16,200 bases of DNA from GCA-2746795 sp964643965 (GTDB lineage: Bacteria; Chloroflexota; Anaerolineae; Promineifilales; Promineifilaceae). Positions 8,058 through 15,585 of this stretch are shown here, in pieces. The position numbers and the translations under genes were made by a program. Position 1 is the stretch's first letter. Each line of letters begins with the position of its first letter. A model generated the notes under the pieces. The model was not told the DNA's origin and searched no databases. It was given only the letters and a program-made list of their open reading frames with translations. The stretch lies in assembly GCA_964643965.1 (NCBI GenBank), contig CAZXVH010000113.1, positions 1-16,200 on the forward strand, given 5' to 3'.

Positions 8058-9365
8058 ATGAAAGTTTACCTGCACAGCATCGGCTGCCGCCTCAACCAAA
8101 GTGAAATAGAAACCATGGCCCGCCAGTTAATTGCCGCCGGTCATGAGATTGTCACGGAAACGGCCGTTGCCGATAAAGTGATCATCAATACCTGCGCCGT
8201 GACGGCCGAAGCGGCCAAAGACGCCCGCAGCATGACCCGTCGCATCCACCGCCAAAACGACGCCGCCGAAATCCTGCTCACCGGCTGTTACGCCACCATC
8301 GCCCCTGAAGAACTGGGCAAAGTGAAGGGCGCGGGGCGCATCGTCGTCAACAAAGAGAAAGCCAACCTCGTGCCAATGCTCGACCCCCAGGCCCGCATCG
8401 ACCTGCCCCTGTTTGACCAGGAACCGGTCATGCGTGAATTTTTGGCAGGCACGGCCGGCAATACCCGCGCCTTCATCAAAGTGCAGGATGGCTGCAACAA
8501 CAAATGCACCTTCTGCGTCACCACCATTGCCCGCGGCGAAGGCCAAAGCCGCCACCTGGGCGAGATCATCGCTGAAATTCAGGCGCTGACCGCCGCTGGC
8601 TACCAGGAAGCGGTGCTGTCCGGCGTCCATATGGGCAGTTACGGCTACGATTTGGGCAACCGCGCCGGATTGATGGCACTGGTGCAAGCCATCCTCGACC
8701 ACACCGACATCCCCCGCCTGCGCCTGTCGTCGTTGGAACCGTGGGACATTGCGCCCGACTTTTTTACGTTGTGGCAAAATCCGCGCCTGCTGCCCCATCT
8801 ACACATGCCCCTGCAATCAGGTTGCGACCGCACCTTGCGCCGCATGGCGCGGCGCACCAATCAAGCCAGCTTCCGCGAATTAGCCGACGCCGCCCGCGCC
8901 CACATCCCCGACCTCAACCTGAGCAGCGACATCATCGTCGGCTTCCCGGGCGAGACGGACGACGAGTTCCAAACCAGCCTCGATTACGTGCGTGAGATCG
9001 GCTTTTCACGGCTGCACGTCTTCACCTACAGCCAGCGCCCCGGCACGGCCGCCGCTAAAATGCCCGGCCAGATTCCCGGCCCCGTCAAGAAAGAGCGGGT
9101 GGGGCGCATGATCGCCCTGGGCAATGAGATGAGCCTGGCCTTCCACCAGCAGTACGAAGGCCAAACGATGAATGTGCTGTGGGAAAGCAGCGTGGGCGCA
9201 GATAATCAAGGTTTGCGTTGGGTGGGTTACACGGACAATTACATCCGCGTCCACGGACACGGCCCGGCTGATTTGTTTAATCGGGTGACAAGAGTGAGGT
9301 TGGAAAACGGCCGTTTTGATGGCATAGATGGGGTGATTTCAGGTAGGGGCAAGGCAATCGGGTAA
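8058..9365 (+). CDS. mtaB: tRNA t6A37 methylthiotransferase MtaB
   Basis: Radical-SAM enzyme that adds a methylthio group to N6-threonylcarbamoyladenosine at tRNA position 37 (ms2t6A), helping decode ANN codons. Length 435 fits MtaB/YqeV. The N-terminal UPF0004 domain carries the three auxiliary-cluster cysteines C10 (GCRLNQSE), C46 (NTCAVT) and C77 (TGCYA). The radical-SAM cluster is C146-x3-C150-x2-C153 (CNNKCTFC). The C-terminal part from about residue 370 resembles the TRAM RNA-binding domain. GCRLNQSE and TGCYA favour MtaB over MiaB and RimO. The ATG at 8058 gives the standard beginning MKVYLHSIGC. No Shine-Dalgarno sequence is present, because the palindromic repeat occupies the upstream DNA. 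It is the last core gene before the island, and its stop lies in a small hairpin. Confidence 0.93.
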   Translation: MKVYLHSIGCRLNQSEIETMARQLIAAGHEIVTETAVADKVIINTCAVTAEAAKDARSMTRRIHRQNDAAEILLTGCYATIAPEELGKVKGAGRIVVNKEKANLVPMLDPQARIDLPLFDQEPVMREFLAGTAGNTRAFIKVQDGCNNKCTFCVTTIARGEGQSRHLGEIIAEIQALTAAGYQEAVLSGVHMGSYGYDLGNRAGLMALVQAILDHTDIPRLRLSSLEPWDIAPDFFTLWQNPRLLPHLHMPLQSGCDRTLRRMARRTNQASFRELADAARAHIPDLNLSSDIIVGFPGETDDEFQTSLDYVREIGFSRLHVFTYSQRPGTAAAKMPGQIPGPVKKERVGRMIALGNEMSLAFHQQYEGQTMNVLWESSVGADNQGLRWVGYTDNYIRVHGHGPADLFNRVTRVRLENGRFDGIDGVISGRGKAIG

Positions 9366-9476
9366 AACGATTGCCCCGCAGAATCCTATCATCTCCGATT
9401 GCTTTGCCCGTATAGTAATCGGGCGACGCGATGGGAGAAATGGCGTCACGCTTAAGCGTCACGAGTTTCCCATCGC
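9353..9476. repeat. Cluster of three hairpins between convergent mtaB and abiEii
   Basis: Three inverted repeats lie in succession. GGCAATCG (9353-9360) pairs with CGATTGCC (9368-9375) around the mtaB stop. GCCCG (9406-9410) pairs with CGGGC (9420-9424). A longer imperfect one at 9428-9476 has GCGATGGGA paired with TCCCATCGC and a near-palindromic core ACGCTTAAGCGT. The abiEii stop lies in that core. None has a clear T-run, but the last could serve as a bidirectional terminator for the two convergent genes. Confidence 0.5.
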
Positions 9477-10317
9477 CACCTCTCAGAATTCCAAATGCTT
9501 TCATCGCTTTCGCCAAGGATAGGATTGATGAATCCTTGTACCGCTTCCACCGCCTCATTAAAATCGATAAATGGTAAATCAAGGTTTCTCGTAAACTGAT
9601 TGTATTTCGGCTTCCAACTGGCTGGAATTTTCTCTAATTGCTCCGGAATAACATCTTCATAGACATTCAATACAGATTCGATAGCAGCGTACAACCGTTT
9701 TGCTTGCAAATCACTATCCATGCCAGCAAACAACAAAATGTCAACCAAATCTTTGCCACGGCTGCTCTCAACAGGGCGTGGTCGAACCAAAGCGTGGAAT
9801 TTCTCAGCAATGTGCTGGCTCACAGGGTAACAAGGAATGGGTGTCGGTTCTATCCCCGCGAAATCAAGATAGGTTGTGGCGTCAGATACTCAACTGGTTC
9901 CACGATGGGGTCATCATGACCAATATCAATGTGAAAACGCTCAAAAACTCGTCCAGCAAGTCTCGCCGTCACTTGGAAACGAACGGCCGTTCCCCAATTA
10001 AGAGTCAGGTCTGCCCGGTCAATAGCAAACTCGAAGTAATCGCCCATTTCCTGCTGAACGCTTTCCAATAACGTTTCTACCATTTGAGCTTGCGAGATTT
10101 CCTTTACCAGTAGATCAATATCTTGCGTAGTTCTGGCGCTGTCGGTACGCAATTGCAAAGCGTAGCCACCTTTCAAAACCCACTGATCATCAAGCCGAGC
10201 CATGAACCTTTCAAAGGCAATCATTTTGCGTACACGCGGAATTGTATAACCCGGGTAGTGGGAACGCAGTCGATCTTCTAATGCTTGCCGGAATGAACGA
10301 GCAGATGAATAATTCAC
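9452..10317 (-). pseudogene. AbiEii-type nucleotidyltransferase toxin gene, broken by a single frameshift
   Basis: Type IV toxin of the AbiE phage-abortive-infection family, a minimal nucleotidyltransferase thought to modify and block a cellular RNA. The first part (GTG start at 10317) has the nucleotidyltransferase signature LKGGYALQLR, then RTTQDIDLLV with the DxD-like acidic pair. It stops at a TAG shortly after LTPQPILISRG. The second part in another frame reads DFAGIEPTPIPCYPV and then SQHIAEKFHALV, the usual AbiEii continuation with the conserved AEKxHA. Adding one base near 9865-9868 (for example restoring ATCCAAG on the + strand) joins the halves into about 288 residues, a normal family length. 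Either the toxin is inactivated or the base is a sequencing error. It overlaps the antitoxin gene by 4 nt (GTGA). Confidence 0.82.
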
Positions 10318-10901
10318 ATCACCACCACTTCTCCAACAAGTTTTTTTATGAGTTTCTGTACCCGTTTAGGACGGTTTTCCGTTTGCTCAATGAGTTTTTG
10401 TTTGGTGGTCAGGCCGCGATGAAGCGATTGTGAGACAGCCAGTCTGATTTGATCCTCATCGACATGAGCAAAGGCACAATCAACAAGGGTTCTGGCTATT
10501 GTTGTAATGGGAAGCCCTTCGAAATGGGTGCTATCTGTTGGCAAAAGTTTTGTGGTATGTACGCGGATACCAGGGCGTCGTCTGGAACTGGTGGGAGGCA
10601 GTATTAAATGGATTTCATCTGGAATATTATCTGAGAGATCGTATACATACAGAGCTGTTTCAAAACCAACAACAGCATCTGCACCTGCCTTTAGCACAGC
10701 TCTATGAATCTCTTCAAATCTATTGGCGGGAAACTGGACGAAACGATAGACACCCGCACCGGCTTTGATGAATTTATTGCGTGTCAGCTCTCGGTAAATT
10801 TGATTGCGCTGAAGCCCCAGTGCTTGAGCCTGCGACAGAGAAAAATACCCCGCCTGATCTTCTGCTATTTGATAAAGTCGAAATTCTGTGTCTTGTTTCA
10901 T
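10314..10901 (-). CDS. AbiEi-family antitoxin (type IV toxin-antitoxin, winged-helix regulator)
   Basis: A 195-residue protein expected to neutralise the neighbouring AbiEii toxin and to repress its own operon. The N-terminal 50 residues read as the winged-helix AbiEi domain (YQIAEDQAGYFSLSQAQALG, then IYRELTRNKFIKAGAGVYRF). The middle carries the C-terminal antitoxin signature: AVVGFETALYVYDLSD, EIHLILPP and RTLVDCAF. The order antitoxin-toxin with a 4-nt overlap is standard for AbiE. The ATG at 10901 lacks a clear ribosome-binding site; a plausible promoter lies 52-80 nt upstream. The gene is visibly more A+T-rich than the core genes to its left, consistent with transfer. With the toxin frame broken, this may be an orphan antitoxin that could still protect against related systems. 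Confidence 0.85.
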   Translation of the reverse strand: MKQDTEFRLYQIAEDQAGYFSLSQAQALGLQRNQIYRELTRNKFIKAGAGVYRFVQFPANRFEEIHRAVLKAGADAVVGFETALYVYDLSDNIPDEIHLILPPTSSRRRPGIRVHTTKLLPTDSTHFEGLPITTIARTLVDCAFAHVDEDQIRLAVSQSLHRGLTTKQKLIEQTENRPKRVQKLIKKLVGEVVVM

Positions 10902-10914
10902 TTGTTTGTATTAT

Positions 10915-10939
10915 GTGTAAAAAGGATACTAAAGTGTAA
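10915..10939 (-). promoter_or_regulatory. Possible AbiEi operator: two direct repeats upstream of abiEi
   Basis: On the - strand TTACAC occurs twice, 19 nt apart (about two helical turns), between the predicted -10 and the abiEi start. That is a sensible place for autoregulation. AbiEi proteins are known to bind repeats near their promoter, but those described are inverted, so this is tentative. Confidence 0.25.
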
Positions 10940-10952
10940 TCTATTTGCACAT

Positions 10953-10981
10953 AGTATAAACAAAACGAGGATAATTGTACA
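10953..10981 (-). promoter_or_regulatory. Predicted promoter of the abiE pair
   Basis: On the - strand TGTACA (10981-10976, four of six to the -35 consensus) is followed after 17 nt by TATACT (10958-10953, five of six to the -10 consensus), leaving about 45 nt of leader to the abiEi ATG. The surrounding DNA is A+T-rich. It lies downstream of the res terminator, so abiE appears to be a separate transcription unit. Confidence 0.45.
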
Positions 10982-11033
10982 GATTTCCCCAAATTACCAA
11001 CTGTCATTTTTTGATAAGAATGAATGTTGACTA

Positions 11034-11091
11034 TGGAGAAAAACGGCCGTTTCTGCCCAACTCGTCTAAAAATGAGAGCAGAACGGCCGTT
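11034..11091 (-). terminator. Hairpin terminator after the restriction operon, built from two AACGGCCGTT motifs
   Basis: Read on the - strand, AACGGCCGTTCTGC (from 11091) pairs with GCAG(A)AACGGCCGTT (to 11042) across a loop holding the smaller CTC/GAG pairing, and is followed by TTTTTCTCC. The stem begins 23 nt beyond the res stop at 11115. Together this is a good Rho-independent terminator for the - strand operon. Confidence 0.65.
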
Positions 11092-11114
11092 CCCCCCCTT
11101 CTTGCCACTACCCA

Positions 11115-13796
11115 TTACGCTTGATACGCTCTGAATCCATCAACCAATGATTGGAATGACTTCGGCTTATACCTGTTAAAACTTTCTTCATCCACAAAGA
11201 CAAAGTCATAAACTGTATCGCTTTGCGCCTGATTGACGTCAAGGCGCCATTGGCGCAGCCGCCCCATTTTCAGCGGCACGTCCAGCTCTTCCTGTCCTTT
11301 TGTTTCCACAATAAAAACCTTTTGCGCAGACATCTTGACAAAAAAGTCCGGGTAATAGTTGGAAATATTGCCATCGGCGTTCACGTAATCTAATTTGAAA
11401 TGAACAGCCAGGAAATTCTTGGCATAGGAGACCACATCCGGGCACTCTTCCAGAAACGCCGCAAACAGCAGCTCAAAATGACCGTCGCCAATGATGCGGT
11501 TAAAGACGCTCTTTTTAGGGACGATATAACCTTGATCTTTAGCCACAAACGGCCGTGTCTCTCGCAGCTTAATATAATCCCGAATCTCCGCGTCTCCTTT
11601 CTCCTGAATCGTCAAGGCGTTGATCGCCTTTTTGAAGGTTTCGACGAGGGTCTTGGTGGCGGCCAGTTCGGACAGATTGCGCAAGGTATTGGGGTCTTCT
11701 AATTCAACCGGATGGGTGAACAGGTCGTCCTGCACAAAGGTTTTTACTTTGCCATACAACACATCATAACCGCTGACCAGGCGCAAATCCTTCATAATCG
11801 TCTGCGCGAAATAGCCGATGACGCTGCGATAGTCGGCAATACCGGCCGTATCTAAAATAGTCGTGTGAGTCACTTCACCGGTGGTAATGTCCTTGAAGAC
11901 AATTTCCCGCTGCTGGGCTTCGCTGAAGGGATGGTATTCTACTTTTTGGTAAGCTATCTTGCCCATGTCCAGGCCAGACAGGTTCTTGTATTCCCGGTAA
12001 ATGCGCGGCGTCAAGACCGGAATTTCAATGTCCAGGGCATCCAAATCTTTCTTTTCATTCTCCTGGTCAACCTCTATCACGATTGGCGTATTGGCTTTGC
12101 TGTCTTCACCCATCGGTTTGCGTTCCAGAACCACTCCTTCCGCCTGAATCGATTCCACAAAATCCATGAAGGCGTCTGTGCCCACCACGCTGACGTATTC
12201 TTCGACATCGCCAGGATACATCTTGCGCAAACCGCGCCCCAGGGTTTGTTCGGGCAGGATATTGCTCTTGGAGGAGTAGGCGCGTAGGCCGACGATGGTG
12301 GTGACGTTGCGCACGTCCCACCCTTCCTTCAGCACCAACACCGAAATAATCGCTTTATAGGGGCTATCCAGGCCGTCAATCTCGTTGGCCTGTTTACGCA
12401 GCAGTTCCAGTTCTGCTTTGGCTTTGCCTGACTGCGCTTCAGAAATTTCACCGTTGTTTTTGGTGTGAATGGTCAGCACAGCCCCTTTTAAGTCAGGGTA
12501 ATGGCCTTCCAGATAATCGGCCACATCATCACAGTTTTTGGTGTCATCGGTCATGATGAACAGGATCGCTTTCTTGCCCATCTTTTCATGTTCGGCATAC
12601 GCCTTGCGCCACTCAATCACGCCCAGATGAATGTAGTCGGTATATTTTTCGGTGTATTTGGCGCTTTGGCGTTCTTGCAGTTTGGCGCGGCTGGCGGCAT
12701 CTGGCAGGACGGGGTGTTTCACCACGTTTTGCGAAATAGCCTCTACCAACGGATAGTCGGCGATGGTTTGTACAAAGATCGCGCCGTTGTTGTGTTTGGG
12801 CGTGGCGGTCACGTCTACTTGCAAAGAAAGGAACGCCCCTTTTTGCTTCAGACGGTTGTGAATGTCTTCGATAGATTTGAACCAGGCCAGTTTATTGTCG
12901 TGGATGTGGTGGGCTTCGTCGTTAAGGATCATCAATTCGTCTATGTCGCGCACGATCATGCCCAGATCAACTTTTGAAGCGGTGGTGGCCCCAGTCGGCC
13001 GTTTCCCCAGAAAGTAGTCCATCGTATTCTCATCATCAGGCGATGGCGGAATGTCATCTCCGGCATAGACGCGGTGAATATTGCTCAGGAAGATGTTGCC
13101 GGTGGGGCGGGTGATGCGAATGTCGTCTTGCAGGTGTAGGGTTAATTGAAAGTCGTCGCGCCAGTTACGGCCGTCTACGCCATTGTCCGGTATCACAGGA
13201 TCCGCAAAGAAGATACGCAAGCCCTGGAAATCTTTGTAGATGCGGTCCAAGACAATGATGTTGGGGGCAATCACCAGAAAATTACGCGCTAGTTCGGACT
13301 CTGCTTCATACAATTTGTGGTAAAAGCTCCAGGCCAGCACCAGCGACAACACTTTGGTCTTGCCGGAACCAGTCGCCATTTTGATGACAAAGCGCCGCCA
13401 CGTTTCGTCAAACATGCCGGTAGAGACAGCGCCAGAGCTATCAAAACGCATCAGGTCATATTTGTCGTTAACGCGTACCACGTCATAGAGGTAGATAATG
13501 GTTTCCAACGCTTCCCGCTGGGCAAAATAATATTGAAACTCGGCCGTTGTGCCGTCTCGTTGGGGCAGCAGATGGGGCGTGTTGAACCAAAAGTGCAATA
13601 AACTGCGGCTGGTATCGGTGGCGTCGGCATAGCCGTCGTCACGCCATGCTTTGACTTTTTTGCGCAGGGTGGGAACCAGCGGCGGCAACAGCTTTTCAAA
13701 GCTGGATGAGCGCAGGGTTTCATCGGCCGGGAACCAGCGAATAGATGGGTCGAGGATGGCGTGGGGAGAACTGGGGAAGTTGGGATGTAAGGCCAT
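11115..13796 (-). CDS. Type III-like restriction subunit (Res): SF2 helicase with PD-(D/E)XK nuclease
   Basis: ATP-dependent restriction subunit expected to translocate on and cut unmodified DNA together with Mod. The 893-residue protein has superfamily-2 helicase motifs in order: Walker A ATGSGKT at residues 141-147, DEAH at 293-296, TATP at 330-333, and motif VI QTLGRGLR at 517-524, preceded by KEGWDVRN. The C-terminus holds a PD-(D/E)XK nuclease: YPDFF with D817, then VETKG with E831 and K833. All key residues are intact. The N-terminal ILDPSIRWFPADE region resembles the restriction endonuclease family that NCBI calls BPTD_3080 (from memory). The ATG at 13796 begins one base after the stop of the PIN gene (TAATATG) with no ribosome-binding site, implying translational coupling. 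A long antisense frame (12501-12977) is a shadow. Confidence 0.85.
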   Translation of the reverse strand: MALHPNFPSSPHAILDPSIRWFPADETLRSSSFEKLLPPLVPTLRKKVKAWRDDGYADATDTSRSLLHFWFNTPHLLPQRDGTTAEFQYYFAQREALETIIYLYDVVRVNDKYDLMRFDSSGAVSTGMFDETWRRFVIKMATGSGKTKVLSLVLAWSFYHKLYEAESELARNFLVIAPNIIVLDRIYKDFQGLRIFFADPVIPDNGVDGRNWRDDFQLTLHLQDDIRITRPTGNIFLSNIHRVYAGDDIPPSPDDENTMDYFLGKRPTGATTASKVDLGMIVRDIDELMILNDEAHHIHDNKLAWFKSIEDIHNRLKQKGAFLSLQVDVTATPKHNNGAIFVQTIADYPLVEAISQNVVKHPVLPDAASRAKLQERQSAKYTEKYTDYIHLGVIEWRKAYAEHEKMGKKAILFIMTDDTKNCDDVADYLEGHYPDLKGAVLTIHTKNNGEISEAQSGKAKAELELLRKQANEIDGLDSPYKAIISVLVLKEGWDVRNVTTIVGLRAYSSKSNILPEQTLGRGLRKMYPGDVEEYVSVVGTDAFMDFVESIQAEGVVLERKPMGEDSKANTPIVIEVDQENEKKDLDALDIEIPVLTPRIYREYKNLSGLDMGKIAYQKVEYHPFSEAQQREIVFKDITTGEVTHTTILDTAGIADYRSVIGYFAQTIMKDLRLVSGYDVLYGKVKTFVQDDLFTHPVELEDPNTLRNLSELAATKTLVETFKKAINALTIQEKGDAEIRDYIKLRETRPFVAKDQGYIVPKKSVFNRIIGDGHFELLFAAFLEECPDVVSYAKNFLAVHFKLDYVNADGNISNYYPDFFVKMSAQKVFIVETKGQEELDVPLKMGRLRQWRLDVNQAQSDTVYDFVFVDEESFNRYKPKSFQSLVDGFRAYQA

Positions 13797-13797
13797 A

Positions 13798-14265
13798 TTA
13801 AAAAGTCCAATTTTCTTGGTGCATGAACCCTTCCAGGTTTAGACAAGAGACGCCAAAATGCTGACAAATATTGGGTATTCTGGATGAGTTTGGTTTAAAT
13901 ATTTCTTCGGTAACAACACAGCCTTGCAATACACTGGCCTTAGCGATAACAAAAGGATCAGCTACTGGTTTACCTTGTAGCTGCTCTTGTTTTCGCACCA
14001 CAGATTGAAAATGGGGAATCGCAAATATTTGAGCAACAAAACGCAGTTCCGCTGAGTCTGGTGGTGCGAAAAAGTCTGGATGCTGTTTAGTCCAATCAGA
14101 CAAAACATCATCGTATTGGCTGATTTCGTTCTTCACTTCTCGTACCGAAATGATGTTTTGGGAGGCAACCGCCTGGGTGAATTTTTCCCACAAGGATGGA
14201 AAGCGACTGGGGTAATAATATTTGAACAAGGTGATTAAAGTATTGCTATCGAAAACGTAAATCAT
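13798..14265 (-). CDS. DUF4411-type PIN-like protein, probable toxin
   Basis: A 155-residue protein with the look of a PIN nuclease, the fold of VapC-type RNA-cleaving toxins. It begins MIYVFDSNTLI with D6, has acidic residues E43 and E47 in VREVKNEI, and D103 in ADPFVIAKA, followed by a C-terminal VVTEE. This matches the DUF4411 pattern (FDSN, then ADPF) rather than classical VapC. It starts 4 nt inside the end of the XRE-peptidase gene (ATGA) and ends 1 nt before res. GGAG eight or so bases before the ATG is a fair ribosome-binding site. Pairing with an XRE/ImmA-type protein is a recurrent toxin-antitoxin-like arrangement. Toxicity and RNA target are inferred. Confidence 0.75.
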   Translation of the reverse strand: MIYVFDSNTLITLFKYYYPSRFPSLWEKFTQAVASQNIISVREVKNEISQYDDVLSDWTKQHPDFFAPPDSAELRFVAQIFAIPHFQSVVRKQEQLQGKPVADPFVIAKASVLQGCVVTEEIFKPNSSRIPNICQHFGVSCLNLEGFMHQENWTF

Positions 14266-15431
14266 CCGGCAGCTCCACTTGGCAGAATCAATGCTTCCAT
14301 GCCAGGCACGTTCTTTACCTTGACCCCTAGATAGTCAGCGAGTTGATCAACGGATATTTTGTTTTGGTAAAGACGACTGAAAACCAGTTCCAGGTATTGC
14401 TCGCCTAAATACGCTCCCTGAGTACGATAATAATCACCGCCACTGCCTTTTTTGCCTGATTCGCTGTTGCGCCATTTTTCAACCATTTGCTCATAAAACT
14501 GACGAGTTACCATTTGCTTATCAAGCAAACGGCGCAAAATGACTTCTCGGCTGACATTGTATTGGTTGGCCAGGGAATTGATAGTCGTCTCATTAAGAGG
14601 CAAACCATGGATACGCTGGTCGAAATCGACTTCGGGAACCAAGAACGCGGCGGCAAAGCGATTGCAAAGAATCTCGATCTGTTTGTCTTGGCCGCTAAGT
14701 CTATGGATATAGTGATCATCGGGCATGTCAATGCCGCCTGTGCCGGATAAGAGATGAGCTAATTCATGAAACAAGGTAAATATCTGGCGGGTAGCGGCAG
14801 TGCTGTTGTTGACATAGATGAGGGGGAAGCGGGTGTCGTGCAAGCAGAATCCAGAGACGTTTTCTTCTTTGAAAGCGTCTTTAAACACAAAAACACCGTG
14901 CTTTTCCAGGGCATTGCGCCACGCCTTGAAGGCTTCGTCGCTATTTTTCCATTGAAACTGCTCGACCAGTTCGATACCTAAGAACTGGCGCACCGTATGA
15001 GCCAGTTCTTGTACGGGGGCGTCTAAAGAGAAAGGCAGGTCGCGCACAAGCTGGCGTTCGGCCGGATTTACGCCATCGTATAGCTCGTGCAAGTTTAGCT
15101 GCATGGCTTGGGCGCGGCGCATCAGGAAGCGCAGGCGCGGCGACAGGCGTTGGATTTCAGAATTGGGCAGAGTGCGGAAGGCTTGCTGCGGCGTTTCTTC
15201 ACTGGGCGGCTCGGGAAAGAAGAAGATGGCAAGCGGCCGTTTATATACTTCATAAGCCAGCCGTTCCAACTGAATATAGTCCGGGGTTTGTGCGCCACTT
15301 TCCCAGGCCATAATGGTTTCAGGCGTGATTTTTTTGCGCTTTAATTTTTGCACCACGTCTTCGATGGATAGACCGGCCGTGGTACGCGCCCACTGTAAAA
15401 CCAGGGGATTAATTGGATTGGGTTGGATCAT
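14262..15431 (-). CDS. XRE-HTH / ImmA-IrrE-type zinc peptidase protein, probable antitoxin-regulator
   Basis: A 389-residue fusion of an XRE-type helix-turn-helix (about residues 9-70, LQWARTTAGLSIEDVVQKL through PLAIFFFPEPP) with a COG2856/ImmA-IrrE metallopeptidase. The zinc motif is H222-E223-L-A-H226, with E253 in IEILCNRFAAAFL as the likely third ligand. Such proteins act as DNA-binding repressors, and in phage and ICE systems they cleave a partner repressor. When paired with small toxins they are regarded as antitoxins. The start at 15431 is preferred over the upstream GTG (15497) because AAAGGTG precedes it at a good distance and it begins right at the HTH. The gene overlaps the PIN gene by 4 nt. 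A small inverted repeat upstream could be its own operator. Confidence 0.85.
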   Translation of the reverse strand: MIQPNPINPLVLQWARTTAGLSIEDVVQKLKRKKITPETIMAWESGAQTPDYIQLERLAYEVYKRPLAIFFFPEPPSEETPQQAFRTLPNSEIQRLSPRLRFLMRRAQAMQLNLHELYDGVNPAERQLVRDLPFSLDAPVQELAHTVRQFLGIELVEQFQWKNSDEAFKAWRNALEKHGVFVFKDAFKEENVSGFCLHDTRFPLIYVNNSTAATRQIFTLFHELAHLLSGTGGIDMPDDHYIHRLSGQDKQIEILCNRFAAAFLVPEVDFDQRIHGLPLNETTINSLANQYNVSREVILRRLLDKQMVTRQFYEQMVEKWRNSESGKKGSGGDYYRTQGAYLGEQYLELVFSRLYQNKISVDQLADYLGVKVKNVPGMEALILPSGAAG

Positions 15432-15495
15432 ATGCTTCACCTTTGGGAAAACTACAGCCAAAGTCCATAAAATATAATTTGGCCGTATCAAGCAC

Positions 15496-15510
15496 ACGTT
15501 TTAACAACGT
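15496..15510 (-). promoter_or_regulatory. Candidate operator upstream of the XRE-peptidase gene
   Basis: A 15-bp inverted repeat, ACGTT-N5-AACGT, lies 65 bp before the start at 15431. On the - strand it overlaps a TTGACG that could be a -35 element, although no good -10 follows at the right spacing. The size and symmetry suit an XRE dimer site; binding is inferred. Confidence 0.3.
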
Positions 15511-15550
15511 CAAAATTATTGCCCATCTTATCTCGCTGGTGTGTGGAAGC

Positions 15551-15574
15551 AGGTTCAATCTTGAAGATTGACCT
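15551..15574. repeat. Hairpin between mod and the XRE-peptidase gene
   Basis: AGGTTCAATCTT pairs with AAGATTGACCT with a single bulged base, forming an 11-bp stem with almost no loop. It begins 11 nt past the mod stop and lacks a T-run, so it could be a weak terminator, an RNA-processing site, or a dispersed REP-like repeat. Confidence 0.45.
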
Positions 15575-15585
15575 ATTATAGCTTA

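Noticed and set aside
7812..8099. - strand frame of 95 codons containing CVLRVLCG
   Set aside because: Translation of the palindromic repeat and flanks; a familiar spurious product, not a gene.
8127..8798. - strand frame of 223 codons
   Set aside because: Antisense shadow of mtaB, composition typical of reversed GC-rich coding sequence.
9452..9823. Small separate gene starting near 9823
   Set aside because: Its sequence continues the AbiEii frame (AEKFHA onward) and conserved residues precede the supposed start; better read as the 3' half of a frameshifted gene.
9638..10071. + strand frames opposite abiEii
   Set aside because: Antisense to conserved AbiEii sequence; no independent support.
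12501..12977. Long + strand frame of 158 codons, with others at 11865-12287 and 13317-13601
   Set aside because: Antisense to the intact res gene with all helicase motifs; no ribosome-binding site or recognisable domain.
15432..15497. N-terminal extension of the XRE-peptidase to a GTG at 15497
   Set aside because: A good Shine-Dalgarno sequence and the natural start of the HTH support 15431; the extension overlaps the candidate operator.
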